The notes beneath the pieces were generated by a model. It worked only from the letters and a program-made list of their open reading frames with translations. It made no database searches and was not told the DNA's origin. This document shows, piece after piece, positions 1-10,290 of a DNA stretch of 64,000 bases. The DNA comes from Stentor coeruleus (taxonomy: Eukaryota; Ciliophora; Heterotrichea; Heterotrichida; Stentoridae): the NCBI GenBank assembly GCA_001970955.1, contig MPUH01000083.1, forward strand, positions 50,451 to 114,450. The letters run 5' to 3'. The position numbers and the translations under genes are program-made. Numbering within the stretch: the first letter of the stretch is position 1; each line of letters opens with the position of its first letter.

Positions 1-708
1 TTTTTTTATCGAATAATGTTTTTCTGAGAATATTTTCTGATAAATTTTCTGCAGTTTTGGGGGTATCAAAGTTTGATTTGCCTTATAATACTCTTTAAGT
101 TCATCAATAATCGGATTACTTTGCCATTCAATTTTGAATTCTAGTATATTTTCTAATGTTAGGCTAACTTTTTTCAAATTCCCATCTAGTTTTAATATTG
201 ACTGGCCTGGGGTATTTTTTTTTAATCTTTCTATTACAGGATGACCAAAAGGGATTTTTCCAACAACTTCTAAATCTGTTATTGTTGATTCTAATTGTTG
301 TTGTTTTGGCTTACATTCACTTATGACCTTTGATGATAGTTTTTTTGAGTCATCTATTATTGTTCTGATAAGCATCTGTTGTTGAGAATTAACGCATGCT
401 AATGTTTCCATTCTAAATCTTTGAAGTTTGGCTATTTCTTTTTCTATAGCTTTTTTCAGAAGGTCTTTTTTGTCTTCTTGGATCTCGACTTTGAGGACTT
501 CTTTTTTCTTTTCTTTGCTGTTGTTTGCGATTCCGTCGCTTCCCGCAAAAGAAACTGATTTTTTAACGAGTCCTAAATCTTCGAGTTTTATTTGGTCGTG
601 CTTACCTTTTTTCTTGCAATGCTTGTCGTAACATTTTTGGCAGTAGCATCTTTTGTTGCATCGGCACTTGAATAGTGCTTCGAATTCACACATAGAGCAG
701 TTTGACAT
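1..708 (-). CDS. Cys-rich (B-box-like) protein, 5' part only
   Basis: The reading frame starts at ATG 706-708 and stays open to the window edge, giving the first 236 residues. The N-terminus is rich in Cys and His: C4, C7, C15, C17, C21, C23, C26, H30, C31 and H37. This spacing is like a B-box or a related zinc-binding module; no RING finger is visible before it. After residue 50 the chain is Lys/Glu-rich and probably helical (about 60-140), with no recognised domain before the edge. B-box proteins often follow the finger with a coiled coil and a Kelch or WD C-terminus, but that part lies outside the window. The promoter side is duplicated around the N at 764. I am confident it is coding and moderately confident in the zinc module. 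Confidence 0.7.
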   Translation of the reverse strand, partial: MSNCSMCEFEALFKCRCNKRCYCQKCYDKHCKKKGKHDQIKLEDLGLVKKSVSFAGSDGIANNSKEKKKEVLKVEIQEDKKDLLKKAIEKEIAKLQRFRMETLACVNSQQQMLIRTIIDDSKKLSSKVISECKPKQQQLESTITDLEVVGKIPFGHPVIERLKKNTPGQSILKLDGNLKKVSLTLENILEFKIEWQSNPIIDELKEYYKANQTLIPPKLQKIYQKIFSEKHYSIKK

Positions 709-828
709 ATTAGATTTATTATAATAAATAGTTAGGTTGTTTGATAGATTGATTAAATTCATCNGAGCAGTTTGACATATTAGATTTATTATAATAAATA
801 GTTAGGTTGTTTGATAGATTGATTAAAT
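695..828. repeat. Assembly join with duplicated ends (N at 764)
   Basis: Bases 695-758 and 765-828 are the same 64 nt on either side of a single N. This is the pattern of two overlapping contig ends placed next to each other with a nominal gap, not a biological repeat. It duplicates the start and upstream region of the Cys-rich gene. Confidence 0.9.
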
Positions 829-873
829 AGGTGGATTTGTTTTATTTTTATAGTTAAAATGCTTGTTTATAGA

Positions 874-1806
874 TTATAATTCATATGTCGAGCCTCTAGC
901 ATTTCCCTCACTATCAGTATCTTCAATAAACGAAAAGTCATATGAGGATTCATTCGATCTAGCCCTCATAAGTTTCTGCAATTCATTTTTAACTCTATCA
1001 GTCAACCCATAAACAACAGCATTCAAAAACCCACTCAAAATTATAAAAAAACTCGCAAGTAGTGAAGGCAGCCATACATTTTCTGGCTTAACAATATCAC
1101 AAAACCCTAACACCCTATGAACAGTTACTGGTAAATGGCACATTAAAAGCATAAAAGGAAACAGTTTCAAACGATTATAAAGTGTATTTTTCTTTAAATC
1201 TTCATCTGTAACATTATCAATCATAAGCTTAATTTTCGCTAAAGTTTTCCAGTACATAGCAAAATTTATAAAAATACTTAACCAAAGTGGTCCAAGATAA
1301 TTCACAATCCTCCATATATTTCCTCCTATAAAAGTCTTTATAAAATCTCCCCCTTCAATTGTAATCCAGCACCATCCTTCAGCTTGACCAAAACTATTTG
1401 TCAACATAGGGAGAAAATTCAAAGCTAAAGGTATCCCAAAAGCATATAACAAATAATACATCTCATATTTCCACCCGTCTTTTTTTTCCAAAACTACAGA
1501 CCTGTATATAGTTAAACATATTACACTAGTCCAAAGGACACTAGAAAGCTCGGAAAAATTCAAAATTATAGCTTGAGCAAGACATAAACTATCAGATTGC
1601 CATGAAGGGAGCATAAAACCTAATTATCTTCTACCTGTGCACGTTAAAAGTTCAGATATTGCAAGGTAAAACACAAGTCGAAAAGTATATACCCTAAGGT
1701 CAGGGAAATATACATAAGCTACAAAAATCAGTAAATTCACAATTGCACTAAGAATACATAGTGGCAATTCAATCCAATATATGATTTCATAGCTTAGATA
1801 TATCAT
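874..1806 (-). CDS. Class E (cAMP-receptor-like) 7TM G-protein-coupled receptor
   Basis: Two open frames join across a 15-nt intron (1620-1634) to give 305 aa. Seven hydrophobic segments are visible: about residues 8-34, 42-60, 70-95, then four more starting at EMYYLLYAFGI, IVNYLGPLWLS, LKLFPFMLLM and LPSLLASFFII. The sequence LRVYTFRLVFYLAISELL at TM1-TM2 resembles the Dictyostelium cAR/Crl family, as does a Cys at the start of TM3. Without the splice, TM2 would be cut by a stop. The short C-terminal tail is Ser/Glu-rich with possible phosphosites. The ligand cannot be told from sequence. It is divergent from the casein kinase gene, with only 94 bp between the two start codons, so they probably share a promoter. 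Confidence 0.75.
1620..1634 (-). other. 15-nt intron in GPCR gene
   Basis: On the minus strand it reads GTAGAAGATAATTAG. It carries an in-frame stop, and removing it restores the second membrane helix. Confidence 0.85.
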
Positions 1807-1900
1807 CCTTGTCTAATTATATACTTTAAAAATGGTCTGGTTTAAAAATCATAGTACTAAATGCATATGTTTGATCAAAGTAAATTGCTATAATAATAAA
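1807..1900. promoter_or_regulatory. Short bidirectional promoter interval
   Basis: Only 94 bp separate the start codons of the divergent GPCR and casein kinase genes. The interval is AT-rich, and I see no known motif in it. An upstream in-frame ATG at 1832 would lengthen the kinase by 23 residues but leave only 25 bp for both promoters. Confidence 0.5.
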
Positions 1901-2890
1901 ATGGACCCTTTAGCTGATTCGTTACAATCACATAACTCTTCTATATGTCAAGGCAGGTATAGGGCCCTTAAACGCATAGGTTCAGGGTCTTTTGGAGTTA
2001 TTTACTTAGGGATTAACACAGTAACAGGAGAGGAAGTTGGTATAAAATTTGAAGATATTCGGATTAAACACCCGCAGTTATACTATGAATCTAAGGTTTT
2101 AAGGTACTTACAAGGCGGAGTTGGCATACCAAACATATATCACTATGGAATCGAAGGACAATACAATGTTATGGTCATAGACCTCCTTGGTCCTTCACTT
2201 GAAGACCTTATGAACCTTTGTTCCAGACACTTTTCATTAAAAACAGTTCTCATGCTTGCTGACCAAATGATAACCCGTGTTGAGTATATGCATGCTAAAA
2301 GTTTTCTTCATAGAGACATTAAACCTGATAACTTTTTAATTGGGCTTAATCGTAAAATCTCTCAAGTCTTTGTAATAGACTTTGGACTTGCTAAAAGATA
2401 TAGAGATCCTAAAACCCAACAACACATTCCATATAGAGAAGGTAAAAGCTTAACTGGTACTGCAAGGTATACATCTATAAATACACATTTAGGCATTGAG
2501 CAGTCAAGAAGGGATGATTTAGAAGGTCTAGCTTATGTATTTTTATACTTCTTAAGAGGAAGTTTACCTTGGCAAGGCCTTCCTGCTCAAGGTAAAAAGG
2601 AAAAATATGAAAAAATTATGGAATCAAAAATAAACACTAGTGTTGAAAACTTGTGTAGAGGGTTTCCTGTAGAGATGAACAACTATTTGAATTATTGTAA
2701 AAATCTAAGGTTTGAGGATAGACCTGATTATAGCTACCTTAGGAGGATGTTTAAAGAACTTTTTTTTAGAGAAAACTATACAAACGATTTTATATTTGAT
2801 TGGACTGCGATTATTACAGTAATTTTTATGTAGAGAAAAAAACATGAGAGAAGTGAGGAGGAAAAGACCCCAAAACTGCCGAAAAAATAA
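1901..2890 (+). CDS. Casein kinase 1 family protein kinase
   Basis: Ser/Thr kinase of the CK1 family. Numbered from ATG 1901: Gly-loop GSGSFG from residue 27, catalytic Lys 49 (GIKFED), HRDIKPDN with Asp 139, DFG Asp 160. The CK1 signatures RRDDLEGL and LPWQG follow, and the usual APE is replaced by a SIN-like TSINTHLG segment, as is normal for CK1. A 15-nt intron at 2819-2833 leads to a short basic tail ([18 protein letters not shown]) ending at TAA 2888-2890. Without splicing the frame would end at TAG 2831-2833. Total 324 aa, so it has little C-terminal extension. I chose ATG 1901 because it follows TAATAATAAA and leaves room for the shared promoter. Confidence 0.9.
2819..2833 (+). other. 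15-nt intron in CK1 gene
   Basis: GTAATTTTTATGTAG, phase 0. The terminal TAG is in frame, so a retained intron gives a protein shortened by 18 residues and lacking the basic tail. Confidence 0.8.
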
Positions 2891-2993
2891 TATAATTAGA
2901 TTTTGTTTGCGTTAAAAGCATGGGTTTATTGTAGAATTTTAGGATTGCCATAATGATTTAGTTTTAGATCTCCTTAGTCGTATTACGAGATAA

Positions 2994-3527
2994 CTAAAAT
3001 TCTTCATCACTTTCTGCGAACTTAGCCCATCTCCAGCGCATATGCCAAGTATCATCTTCGTCATCATGATACCTTTCAGAAGGATATCTGCTTTTTGGGT
3101 TAATGTATAACCTTCTGCCAAGAGCTTTATAGATATGCTCTTCAGGTTGATAAACGGGCAATGATGCACGTTTATCTTTTTCCAACTTGATTAATTTCCT
3201 TAAGCAGCCTTTGAACAAAAAACGTTCTTCTTCACATTCCCAGAGTTTTTCTTTTACTCCTTCTTCAAGTGGTTTGTTCCAACGGAAAGTACTATTCTGC
3301 ATAGGTCCCATTTCTAATGTTTCGTCATCTATCAAATCAGGTCGTAGTCTTCCATCAGTTAGCAATCGTGGCCATAATGTTGGCCAATTGGGATGAAAAA
3401 CTTCAGGGTTCCTTGGAGCTGCATCAACTAAACATTCCTCATATGCAAGCATGTAATCCATGCAAGGTGTTGTATCATGAACAGGAGGGACTGTCACAGG
3501 AACACCATAAGCATATATACTAGACAT
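2994..3527 (-). CDS. Twin CX9C (CHCH-type) mitochondrial protein
   Basis: A 177-aa protein with two CX9C motifs: CMDYMLAYEEC near residue 22 and CEEERFLFKGC near residue 97. Paired CX9C helices form a disulphide-linked hairpin and are typical of Mia40-imported proteins of the mitochondrial intermembrane space, including accessory subunits of complexes I and IV. The strongly Trp/Arg/Pro-rich C-terminus (RYHDDEDDTWHMRWRWAKF) looks like a respiratory-chain accessory subunit, but I cannot name it. There is no cleavable presequence, which fits the Mia40 route. It is convergent with the CK1 gene, with about 100 bp between their ends. It stops at TAG. Confidence 0.7.
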   Translation of the reverse strand: MSSIYAYGVPVTVPPVHDTTPCMDYMLAYEECLVDAAPRNPEVFHPNWPTLWPRLLTDGRLRPDLIDDETLEMGPMQNSTFRWNKPLEEGVKEKLWECEEERFLFKGCLRKLIKLEKDKRASLPVYQPEEHIYKALGRRLYINPKSRYPSERYHDDEDDTWHMRWRWAKFAESDEEF

Positions 3528-3661
3528 TTATATCCATAGTTTTGTATAAAAATCAGTCATGAATTTTTTTTCCCCTTAGCTAGGTTAAAGTAAATACTTT
3601 TAACTATTGCAATTTGAACTTACTCTAATTATTATGCGTAATTTATAGAGATAAGTGGTTT

Positions 3662-4039
3662 TTAAAGATCCCCAGTTCTAAAAATGTCCTTGATATCTGC
3701 AAATAAAGAGTATGCACAAGAAAAAACCCATTCGATAATCAAATTTAAGCCAAACCTTTTGAGGAAAATCCAAGCACAGGTTGCAAGAAACAGATAAAAG
3801 CATATATAAAACACTAAGTCCTGCATTGTAATACGTGCTTTAATTTCCCTTAAGAAGCGTCTAGAATATGATATCTCAGTACCATAGTTATCATAGGTTG
3901 AGTTTATGGTTTTAAAGGTACTTGTTGTATTGACTACTTATATATTACGCATAGTTTCTGATATTGCTTGCATTGTTGAGAACTCTTCATGCAAGACTTT
4001 GTGGGTTTCAGCAAGCTTTGCTGTATTTTCTGGCTTCAT
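3662..4039 (-). CDS. Short Sec20-like (BNIP1-type) SNARE
   Basis: Two short frames join across a 15-nt intron (3934-3948) to give about 120 aa. The first half is a heptad-like Thr/Leu-rich helix (HKVLHEEFSTMQAISETML, then STFKTINSTYDNYG), followed by a transmembrane helix (LVFYICFYLFLATCAWIFL) and a second, weaker hydrophobic stretch. The order of SNARE helix, short linker and C-terminal anchor, with the NSTYDNYG/FLREIKARITMQD linker, resembles the Sec20/BNIP1 Qb-SNAREs that act in Golgi-to-ER transport. The N-terminal half of a usual Sec20 (about 200 aa) is missing. The frame has an in-frame TAA upstream of the first ATG and no splice donor nearby, so this looks like the real start. Confidence 0.55.
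3934..3948 (-). other. 15-nt intron in Sec20-like gene
   Basis: On the minus strand GTAATATATAAGTAG. It contains an in-frame TAA, and removing it joins SETM to LNTTSTF in one helix. Confidence 0.75.
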
Positions 4040-5206
4040 AGACTGCTTTATAATAAAATATGGAATTTGGGTTAAAATTTTCAAGTTTTAGTTGTAGTTA
4101 GGGTTTTAAATAATCATAAGATGTATTTTTTATATGTAGTATAAGTGTAGAGATAGATATTCTTTTTTGAAAATTTGGATAAATAAAATAATGCTGGTGT
4201 AATGATAGAATAAATACTGGTATAGGCTAATGCTGTGGTTATATAAGAAGTTTTTGTTTGGAATTGAAGGATTTTTTGGAAGTTTATATATAAATTAGAT
4301 TTTTGGGTTATATAAATTTTATAATAGTTTGAAGTATAGTAAAAATTGTAGAAATTGTCTGTACTCTAAGTTGGTCAAGCTTTATTTTGGCCAAATTAAA
4401 AGTTTTGAAATAATAAGCCTTTTTTTTCTTCCATATTAAAAGCTCTCTATCTTGTATATTAGCCAAAATTTTAAGGGAAAAAGAAATTATTATAGTTATC
4501 AGCTGCCCACATTGGCCATATTTTTTTAATAAATCATCCTGTGATTACTTTTTGTTGAGTTAGCCTTTAGGGAAAAAAATCGAACTTATTAAATTTATAG
4601 ATCAGAATAATAGCCATAGAAGGGCTAAATTTTTGAATACGCAAACCAACAGCTGGAAACATTTACCATAGAAAAAATGAATACATTTCTTAATATCAAA
4701 AAATACTAATAAAAACATCTGCAAAAAAAAAATCGAAACTAAGAAATAAAGAAATTAATAAAACAACAAAGTTCCAAAAAATTTGATCTATAAGAATATT
4801 TTCATCTGATCCAACAACACAATAATTAATTCTAAAATTTGAGATTCTACCAAATCAAAAAGGAATTTCAAGTTTCAGATTTTAGTTTTATTCTTCCAAA
4901 AAAAGTTTCAATATCAAATTCAAAATAATTTCTAATAAAAATCCTAGTTCCCCAAATAAAACTATAAAAAAAACACATCGAACCGATTCCAAAAGCATCT
5001 AAGTAATTTCCTCAGAAAAATATTTTAACACAAACTTGACTGCCCTTTTTTTTCAAATAATCCCATAAAAAAGTTTCTTGAAAACTATATTACAAATTGT
5101 AAATATAATCCAATCCTATAAACTTCCAATACCCTATATCTCAAGATCTAAAAAAAATGGTAACGAAAGAAAACTCATATAAAATATAAAATTATAATAT
5201 ATAATA
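4040..5206. other. Spacer, about 1.2 kb
   Basis: I see no gene here. Its left half is C-poor on the + strand (upstream of the minus-strand Sec20-like gene). Its right half is C-rich and G-poor (upstream of the plus-strand zinc-finger gene). Confidence 0.6.
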
Positions 5207-5632
5207 ATGGAAGAAACAACATACCAAAGTATGTCTCTTTTATGCAGTTATCCAAATTGTGGAAAAATTTTAAGCTCTAAATATAATCTAAGAAGACATA
5301 TTGAATCGTGCCATTATGGATTCAGACCTTATGAATGTCATGTATGCTTTAAAAGATTTTCTTCTAAGCAAAACAAAAGGGAACATATTCGTCTTGAGCA
5401 TTCTTATTCATATTCAGCAGAAGCTGTTGCTCAAAATAACAATGCAGTCAAAGGAGAAAATTTGCAGATTCCCAGTCTTTCAGTGTTACTTTTGAATAGT
5501 ACTGATCCTGAAATTAGACCTATGTCAAAAGTTGAGAAGATTTTTTTATATGCAGATCTATGTGAAAAAGTTGAAATCCCTGATATTTCCCAAGAACGAC
5601 AAAGGACATGCACTTTGCCTTATCATCAGTAG
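5207..5632 (+). CDS. C2H2 zinc-finger protein, paralogue A
   Basis: A 141-aa protein with two adjacent C2H2 fingers. The first begins CSYPNCGK (C-x4-C) and continues SSKYNLRRHIESCH; the second is YECHVCFKRFSSKQNKREH with a final His in RLEH. It probably binds nucleic acid in the nucleus. After a linker there is a conserved tail (NSTDPEIRPMSKVEKIFLYA, then DLCEKVEIP, ending LPYHQ) that I do not recognise. The same architecture and tail occur in the gene at 62875-63300, so the two are paralogues 57 kb apart. It starts at ATG after TATAATAATGG and ends at TAG. Confidence 0.85.
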   Translation: MEETTYQSMSLLCSYPNCGKILSSKYNLRRHIESCHYGFRPYECHVCFKRFSSKQNKREHIRLEHSYSYSAEAVAQNNNAVKGENLQIPSLSVLLLNSTDPEIRPMSKVEKIFLYADLCEKVEIPDISQERQRTCTLPYHQ

Positions 5633-6532
5633 GTAGATAATTCTGATTAAATACTTTTATTTAATATTGGAAGATTTTTTTGATAATAAATGTGCTAATT
5701 TTTAATGATAATAAACGATAGGATAAAGTACTTATTGGTAGGATTAGAGATTAAGAAATAGAGAAAATTGTATGGAAATATTTAAATTTTTATCTGATTT
5801 TAAGGCTTGTGAGGTAAATAAGGTTAGGGGGTTTTTGGATTTGGGGGAATATTTGTTGAATGGATTATGTTAGAGCTTAGGGTGATTTTTGGATGAGTGA
5901 AAATTAGAATGATTTAAATTTTTAGAAGAGTTTTTGGTGATAGGTGGTTTTGTAGACAGAGAAAATAAGTGTTTTATGAAAATATATGGATTTGATATGC
6001 TTGTAGAATTTGTGATAGTTAATATTGCATGCAGTTTTTGTTTGATAATTATAGAATTTATAAAAGGAATATGAATATTTTCTATTTTTAAACTGTGTTG
6101 TTGTATAAAAATTATATTTTTAATCGATACATTTTAACAAACATGAATTTGTGATATTCAAATTATCATTATTGATTATTGAATTCGCATTATAATAACT
6201 TTGGTTAATTTATATACATAGGCCAGAAATAAACTGTAACATTTATACTTTTATTATTTTTTTTAAACCGCGAATCAAATCGATTGAAAAAACACTTGAA
6301 TATATTTAAGTTTATCACAAAATTCATCAAAAATAAATTTCCACTAAAACTAATCAAACTTTAATCTTATTCATATCTTTTTTCTATATAGCAAAAAAAA
6401 TAATTTAAACCAAAACCAAAATCAAAGTTCATCAAAATAATCTAATTAAATTATACATAAAATTTAAAACCAAAACAAATATTACAGTCTAATTTTCACA
6501 GCTCATAAATTAATCTTTATTAATAAACATAA
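5633..6532. other. Spacer, 0.9 kb, with opposite base skew in its halves
   Basis: No gene seen. About 5640-6010, just 3' of the zinc-finger gene, is G-rich and C-poor. About 6240-6530, just 5' of the flippase gene, is C-rich and G-poor. Confidence 0.6.
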
Positions 6533-9500
6533 ATGAAAGATCCTCTTGTGGATGAGCAGCATAATCAAAATCCACCTTCAAAACGCTACATTGAAATTCC
6601 AGTCCCTAATCCTAAACTGTACATTTCTAATTCTATATCAACATCTAAATACAATTTCTTTACTTTTTTACCAAAAAACTTATTTTTACAATTTAGCAAA
6701 TCCGCGAATATATACTTCTTAATTATAGCAGTCCTTCAATCAATACCACAAATTTCTGTAACTGGGGGGATTCCAAATATTCTCATGCCTTTATCCTTTG
6801 TTCTGACTGTCAGTGCTATCAAAGATTTACTAGAAGACTTAAAAAGGAAAAAATCAGACAGGGATGAAAACTATAGGCTAAGCTGTAAATGGAATGAAGG
6901 AGAATGGATTAAAGAAAAGTGGCTTAATTTAAAAGTTGGGGATATAATTCGTGTAGAGAAAGATGAATGTTTCCCTGCAGACCTAGTAATCCTAACATCA
7001 TCTGAAAATAAAGGAATAGCATATATTGAAACTAAAAATCTTGATGGAGAAACTAACCTCAAGCATAAACTTGCCCACAAGTACACCCAAGCTTTTTTCC
7101 AAAACGAGAAAAAATTCGATCGGATTACAGGCGGTGTAGAATGTGAAGACCCAAACGCTATGATCTATCAATTCAATGGTATCCTTATTCTTGGAGAAAC
7201 CGCAATATCTTTATCAAGCGAGCAATTTTTACTAAGAGGCTGTTCTTTAAAAAATACCGACTGGATAATTGGTATAGCTGTATACACTGGACATCAAACT
7301 AAAATAATGCTCAACTCATCTAAAGCACGTTCAAAAACCTCACAACTAGAAAGCCAAATGAATCGAGAAATTGTGTATATTTTCCTCATGCAATTAGTCT
7401 TATGTGCAGTTTGTTCAGTTTATTATACAACTTGGTATTTAGAATATCGTGACACAACTGATATTTATTTAAGACTTAATGAAAACTCATCAACTTCAGA
7501 TACAATGGTCCAGTTTGTCATACAGTTTTTTTCATGGATGTTGATTTTTACTAACTTTGTCCCTATATCTTTATTAGTCACATTAGAAATGGTCAGATTT
7601 ATGCAAGCTGGTTTTATAAGTAAAGACCTTAAAATGTATTATGAATCAAATGATATACCAACTGGAGTTCAATCTTCAAGTCTTAATGAAGAACTTGGGC
7701 AAATTAATTATGTTTTTTCTGATAAGACTGGCACTTTGACGAGAAATGTTATGGAGTTTAGGAAAATGTCAATACATGGAATGAGTTTTGGTACTAGTGA
7801 GCATTTTACAGGACCTAATAAGATCCCACATGTAGATTTTATTGATGAGAATTTTGATTCGAATGATAAGGTTTATTATGATTTTATTATACATATGGCA
7901 ATTTGTCATACGGTTATTGGTGAAGTGAAAAATGGGATTATTGAATTTAAAGCAAGCTCACCTGATGAACTTGCTTTAGTTAATGCGGCTAAGTTTTTTG
8001 GTATTGAGTTTATTGGTAGAGATTCAGATCAGAATATACAACTTATGATACAAGGGGAAAAAGTTAGTGTCGCGGTGATGAATGTTCTTGAGTTTACTAG
8101 TGATAGGAAAAGAATGTCGGTTGTGGTCCGTATGCCAGATGGGCGGATCAAGCTCCTTTGTAAAGGTGCTGACACAATCCTCCAGCCAAGAATGCTTCCA
8201 AGTGATGTCTGGGACGAAACATGGAAACTATTAGAAAACTTTGCAAACGAAGGCCTAAGAACTTTAGTCCTAGCTGAACGAGAGCTTTCAGAATCTGAAT
8301 ACTGTACTTGGAACGATCATTACAATGACGCTTTAAGAGACATTCTCAACCGTGAACAAAGAATGGCAGAAGTTGGAGAAATGATAGAAACCCATCTAGA
8401 ACTTGTTGGAGCCACAGCAATCGAAGACATGCTTCAAGAAAAAGTTCCCCAAACAATAAAAACCTTAAGAGAAGCTGGGATAAAAGTCTGGGTATTAACC
8501 GGTGACAAAATAGAAACCGCAATAAATATTGCTTTTTCATGTAATCTCATAAGTCACGACATGATTAGAATTATTATCGAATCCCGAACAGGACCTGAAG
8601 TAAAAAAAGAGCTTGAAAATGGTTTATTAACCCTTAAAGCTCAACAAACAAAAACTTTTGCTTTAGTTATTAGTGGAGAAGCATTAATTAGAGCTATGGC
8701 TAAAGATTTAGTTGGTATTTTTATAAAAGTTGCTGAAAGATGCTCTGTAGTTGTATGTTGTAGAGTTAGTCCTCAACAAAAAGCTGATGTTGTTAAGCTT
8801 GTTAGGGATTGTAAACCAAATGCTAGAACTTTATCTATTGGTGATGGAGCTAATGATGTTAATATGATAACAGCAGCACATGTTGGTATTGGTATTGCAG
8901 GACTTGAAGGTCAACAAGCTGTAAGAGCTTCTGATTATTCAGTTGGGCAGTTTTGTTATTTACAAAGACTTTTATTTGTTCATGGACGTGAATGCTATAG
9001 GAGAAATGCTAATTTGATTTGTTACAATTTTTATAAAAATGTGCTTTTGGTAATACCTTTGTTTTATTATGGGATGTTTTCAGCGTATTCAGGGCAACTT
9101 ATTTATAATTTATGGACTTATCAGCTTTTTAATATTATTTTTGCGGCTATGCCTATTGTTATTTATGCGGTTTTTGATAAAGAGATACCTTATTTTGAAT
9201 TAGAGACGATACCAACATATTATAAGTTGGGTTTACAGGGAGAGTTGTTTAGTACGTCTATTTTTTGGTTTTGGATACTTGAAGCTTTTTGTCAAGGGCT
9301 GGTGATTGTTTTGTTAAGTTTGTTTACTTTGTCTTGGAGTACTGGGGATAGAAATTATGGACAGATGGAGAATATGTGGGTATCTGCAATACTAATTTTT
9401 GCCCTTATCGTAGTCTTTGTCAACTTAAAAATCATCGCATTTTCATACTCGCATTATTGGTTTTCAATCCTAATCATCATCCTTAGTACAGGTAGTTTCT

Positions 9501-9883
9501 TTATCTGCACGATAATGATAACTGAATACTTTCCTATAATTTCATGGCTTGATAACTATGACAGCCGTGGAAGTTCAACACGAATTGTATACAATCCTAA
9601 CACATACTCAGGTATTATCATAGCAATTTTCTTTGGATTTTTCCTAAAGCCAATTTATGATGCATATATTTCTATAAAAGCTATGATGAAAAAAGATACT
9701 GTAGCTCCTGAAGATAGCTTTTTGAAAACTGAAGAAAAAGATGATATTGGGGAACTTTTGCCTGATGAAATAATTTTAGCAGAAGAAGCTATAAAAGCTT
9801 ATAATAAACCACACACAGGTTTTGCATTTAGTGGTGAGGCTGGACATACTCCACAGATTACAGACCCAGGATTTTTCTTATAA
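6533..9883 (+). CDS. P4-ATPase (phospholipid flippase)
   Basis: A 1116-aa P-type ATPase that moves phospholipids from the outer to the inner leaflet. Motifs in order: N-terminal FFTFLPKNLFLQFSKSANIY, DGET at 171-174 (dephosphorylation), P4-specific PISLLVTLE in TM4, DKTGTLT with phosphorylated Asp 397, KGAD, LTGDKIETAINIAFSC, GDGANDV at 770-776, then the C-terminal helix block starting at YNFYKNVLLV. DGET rather than TGE, together with PISL, separates it from ion pumps. Length and layout are normal for the family and no intron is needed. A Cdc50-type subunit would be expected as partner, but none lies in this window. The acidic cytosolic tail follows residue 1050. Confidence 0.95.
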   Translation: MKDPLVDEQHNQNPPSKRYIEIPVPNPKLYISNSISTSKYNFFTFLPKNLFLQFSKSANIYFLIIAVLQSIPQISVTGGIPNILMPLSFVLTVSAIKDLLEDLKRKKSDRDENYRLSCKWNEGEWIKEKWLNLKVGDIIRVEKDECFPADLVILTSSENKGIAYIETKNLDGETNLKHKLAHKYTQAFFQNEKKFDRITGGVECEDPNAMIYQFNGILILGETAISLSSEQFLLRGCSLKNTDWIIGIAVYTGHQTKIMLNSSKARSKTSQLESQMNREIVYIFLMQLVLCAVCSVYYTTWYLEYRDTTDIYLRLNENSSTSDTMVQFVIQFFSWMLIFTNFVPISLLVTLEMVRFMQAGFISKDLKMYYESNDIPTGVQSSSLNEELGQINYVFSDKTGTLTRNVMEFRKMSIHGMSFGTSEHFTGPNKIPHVDFIDENFDSNDKVYYDFIIHMAICHTVIGEVKNGIIEFKASSPDELALVNAAKFFGIEFIGRDSDQNIQLMIQGEKVSVAVMNVLEFTSDRKRMSVVVRMPDGRIKLLCKGADTILQPRMLPSDVWDETWKLLENFANEGLRTLVLAERELSESEYCTWNDHYNDALRDILNREQRMAEVGEMIETHLELVGATAIEDMLQEKVPQTIKTLREAGIKVWVLTGDKIETAINIAFSCNLISHDMIRIIIESRTGPEVKKELENGLLTLKAQQTKTFALVISGEALIRAMAKDLVGIFIKVAERCSVVVCCRVSPQQKADVVKLVRDCKPNARTLSIGDGANDVNMITAAHVGIGIAGLEGQQAVRASDYSVGQFCYLQRLLFVHGRECYRRNANLICYNFYKNVLLVIPLFYYGMFSAYSGQLIYNLWTYQLFNIIFAAMPIVIYAVFDKEIPYFELETIPTYYKLGLQGELFSTSIFWFWILEAFCQGLVIVLLSLFTLSWSTGDRNYGQMENMWVSAILIFALIVVFVNLKIIAFSYSHYWFSILIIILSTGSFFICTIMITEYFPIISWLDNYDSRGSSTRIVYNPNTYSGIIIAIFFGFFLKPIYDAYISIKAMMKKDTVAPEDSFLKTEEKDDIGELLPDEIILAEEAIKAYNKPHTGFAFSGEAGHTPQITDPGFFL

Positions 9884-10290
9884 AGATAAATAATTAGATG
9901 TTTGTCGTAGTTGTATTTAGAATTTATGATAGTTTTTTATGTTGGGCCATGAGGAAATATGGCATGATTCTACCACCCATTAAAGTTTTGAGTAAAATAG
10001 TGATGATGCTAAATCTGTGAAGATATTTTATAGCAATAAATAATTTATAATTTCAAATCTTATCATATCTATTTTTAACCCCTAAAACTCCATCATCCAA
10101 TTATTTAACCAAAAAATAATTTATTGACTTCATAATCTTCATCTAAAATTTCTATTCCCTTAAACCTTAAATCTTAAATAAATTCTTTTTCCATATACCC
10201 AAATAATAATCTCTTATCATCTACAATATAAATTAACAGCTATAATAAAATATCTTCATTTAATAATCAAAATAAAACCTAAACAAATTC
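9884..10290. other. Convergent spacer
   Basis: The 3' ends of the flippase and ML-domain genes face each other here. The left half is G-containing and the right half is almost free of G on the + strand. No gene seen. Confidence 0.6.

Noticed and set aside
428-631. Plus-strand open frame of 67 codons near the left edge.
   Set aside because: It overlaps the longer minus-strand Cys-rich frame (1-708), whose N-terminal Cys/His pattern is clearly protein-like; this one is its shadow.
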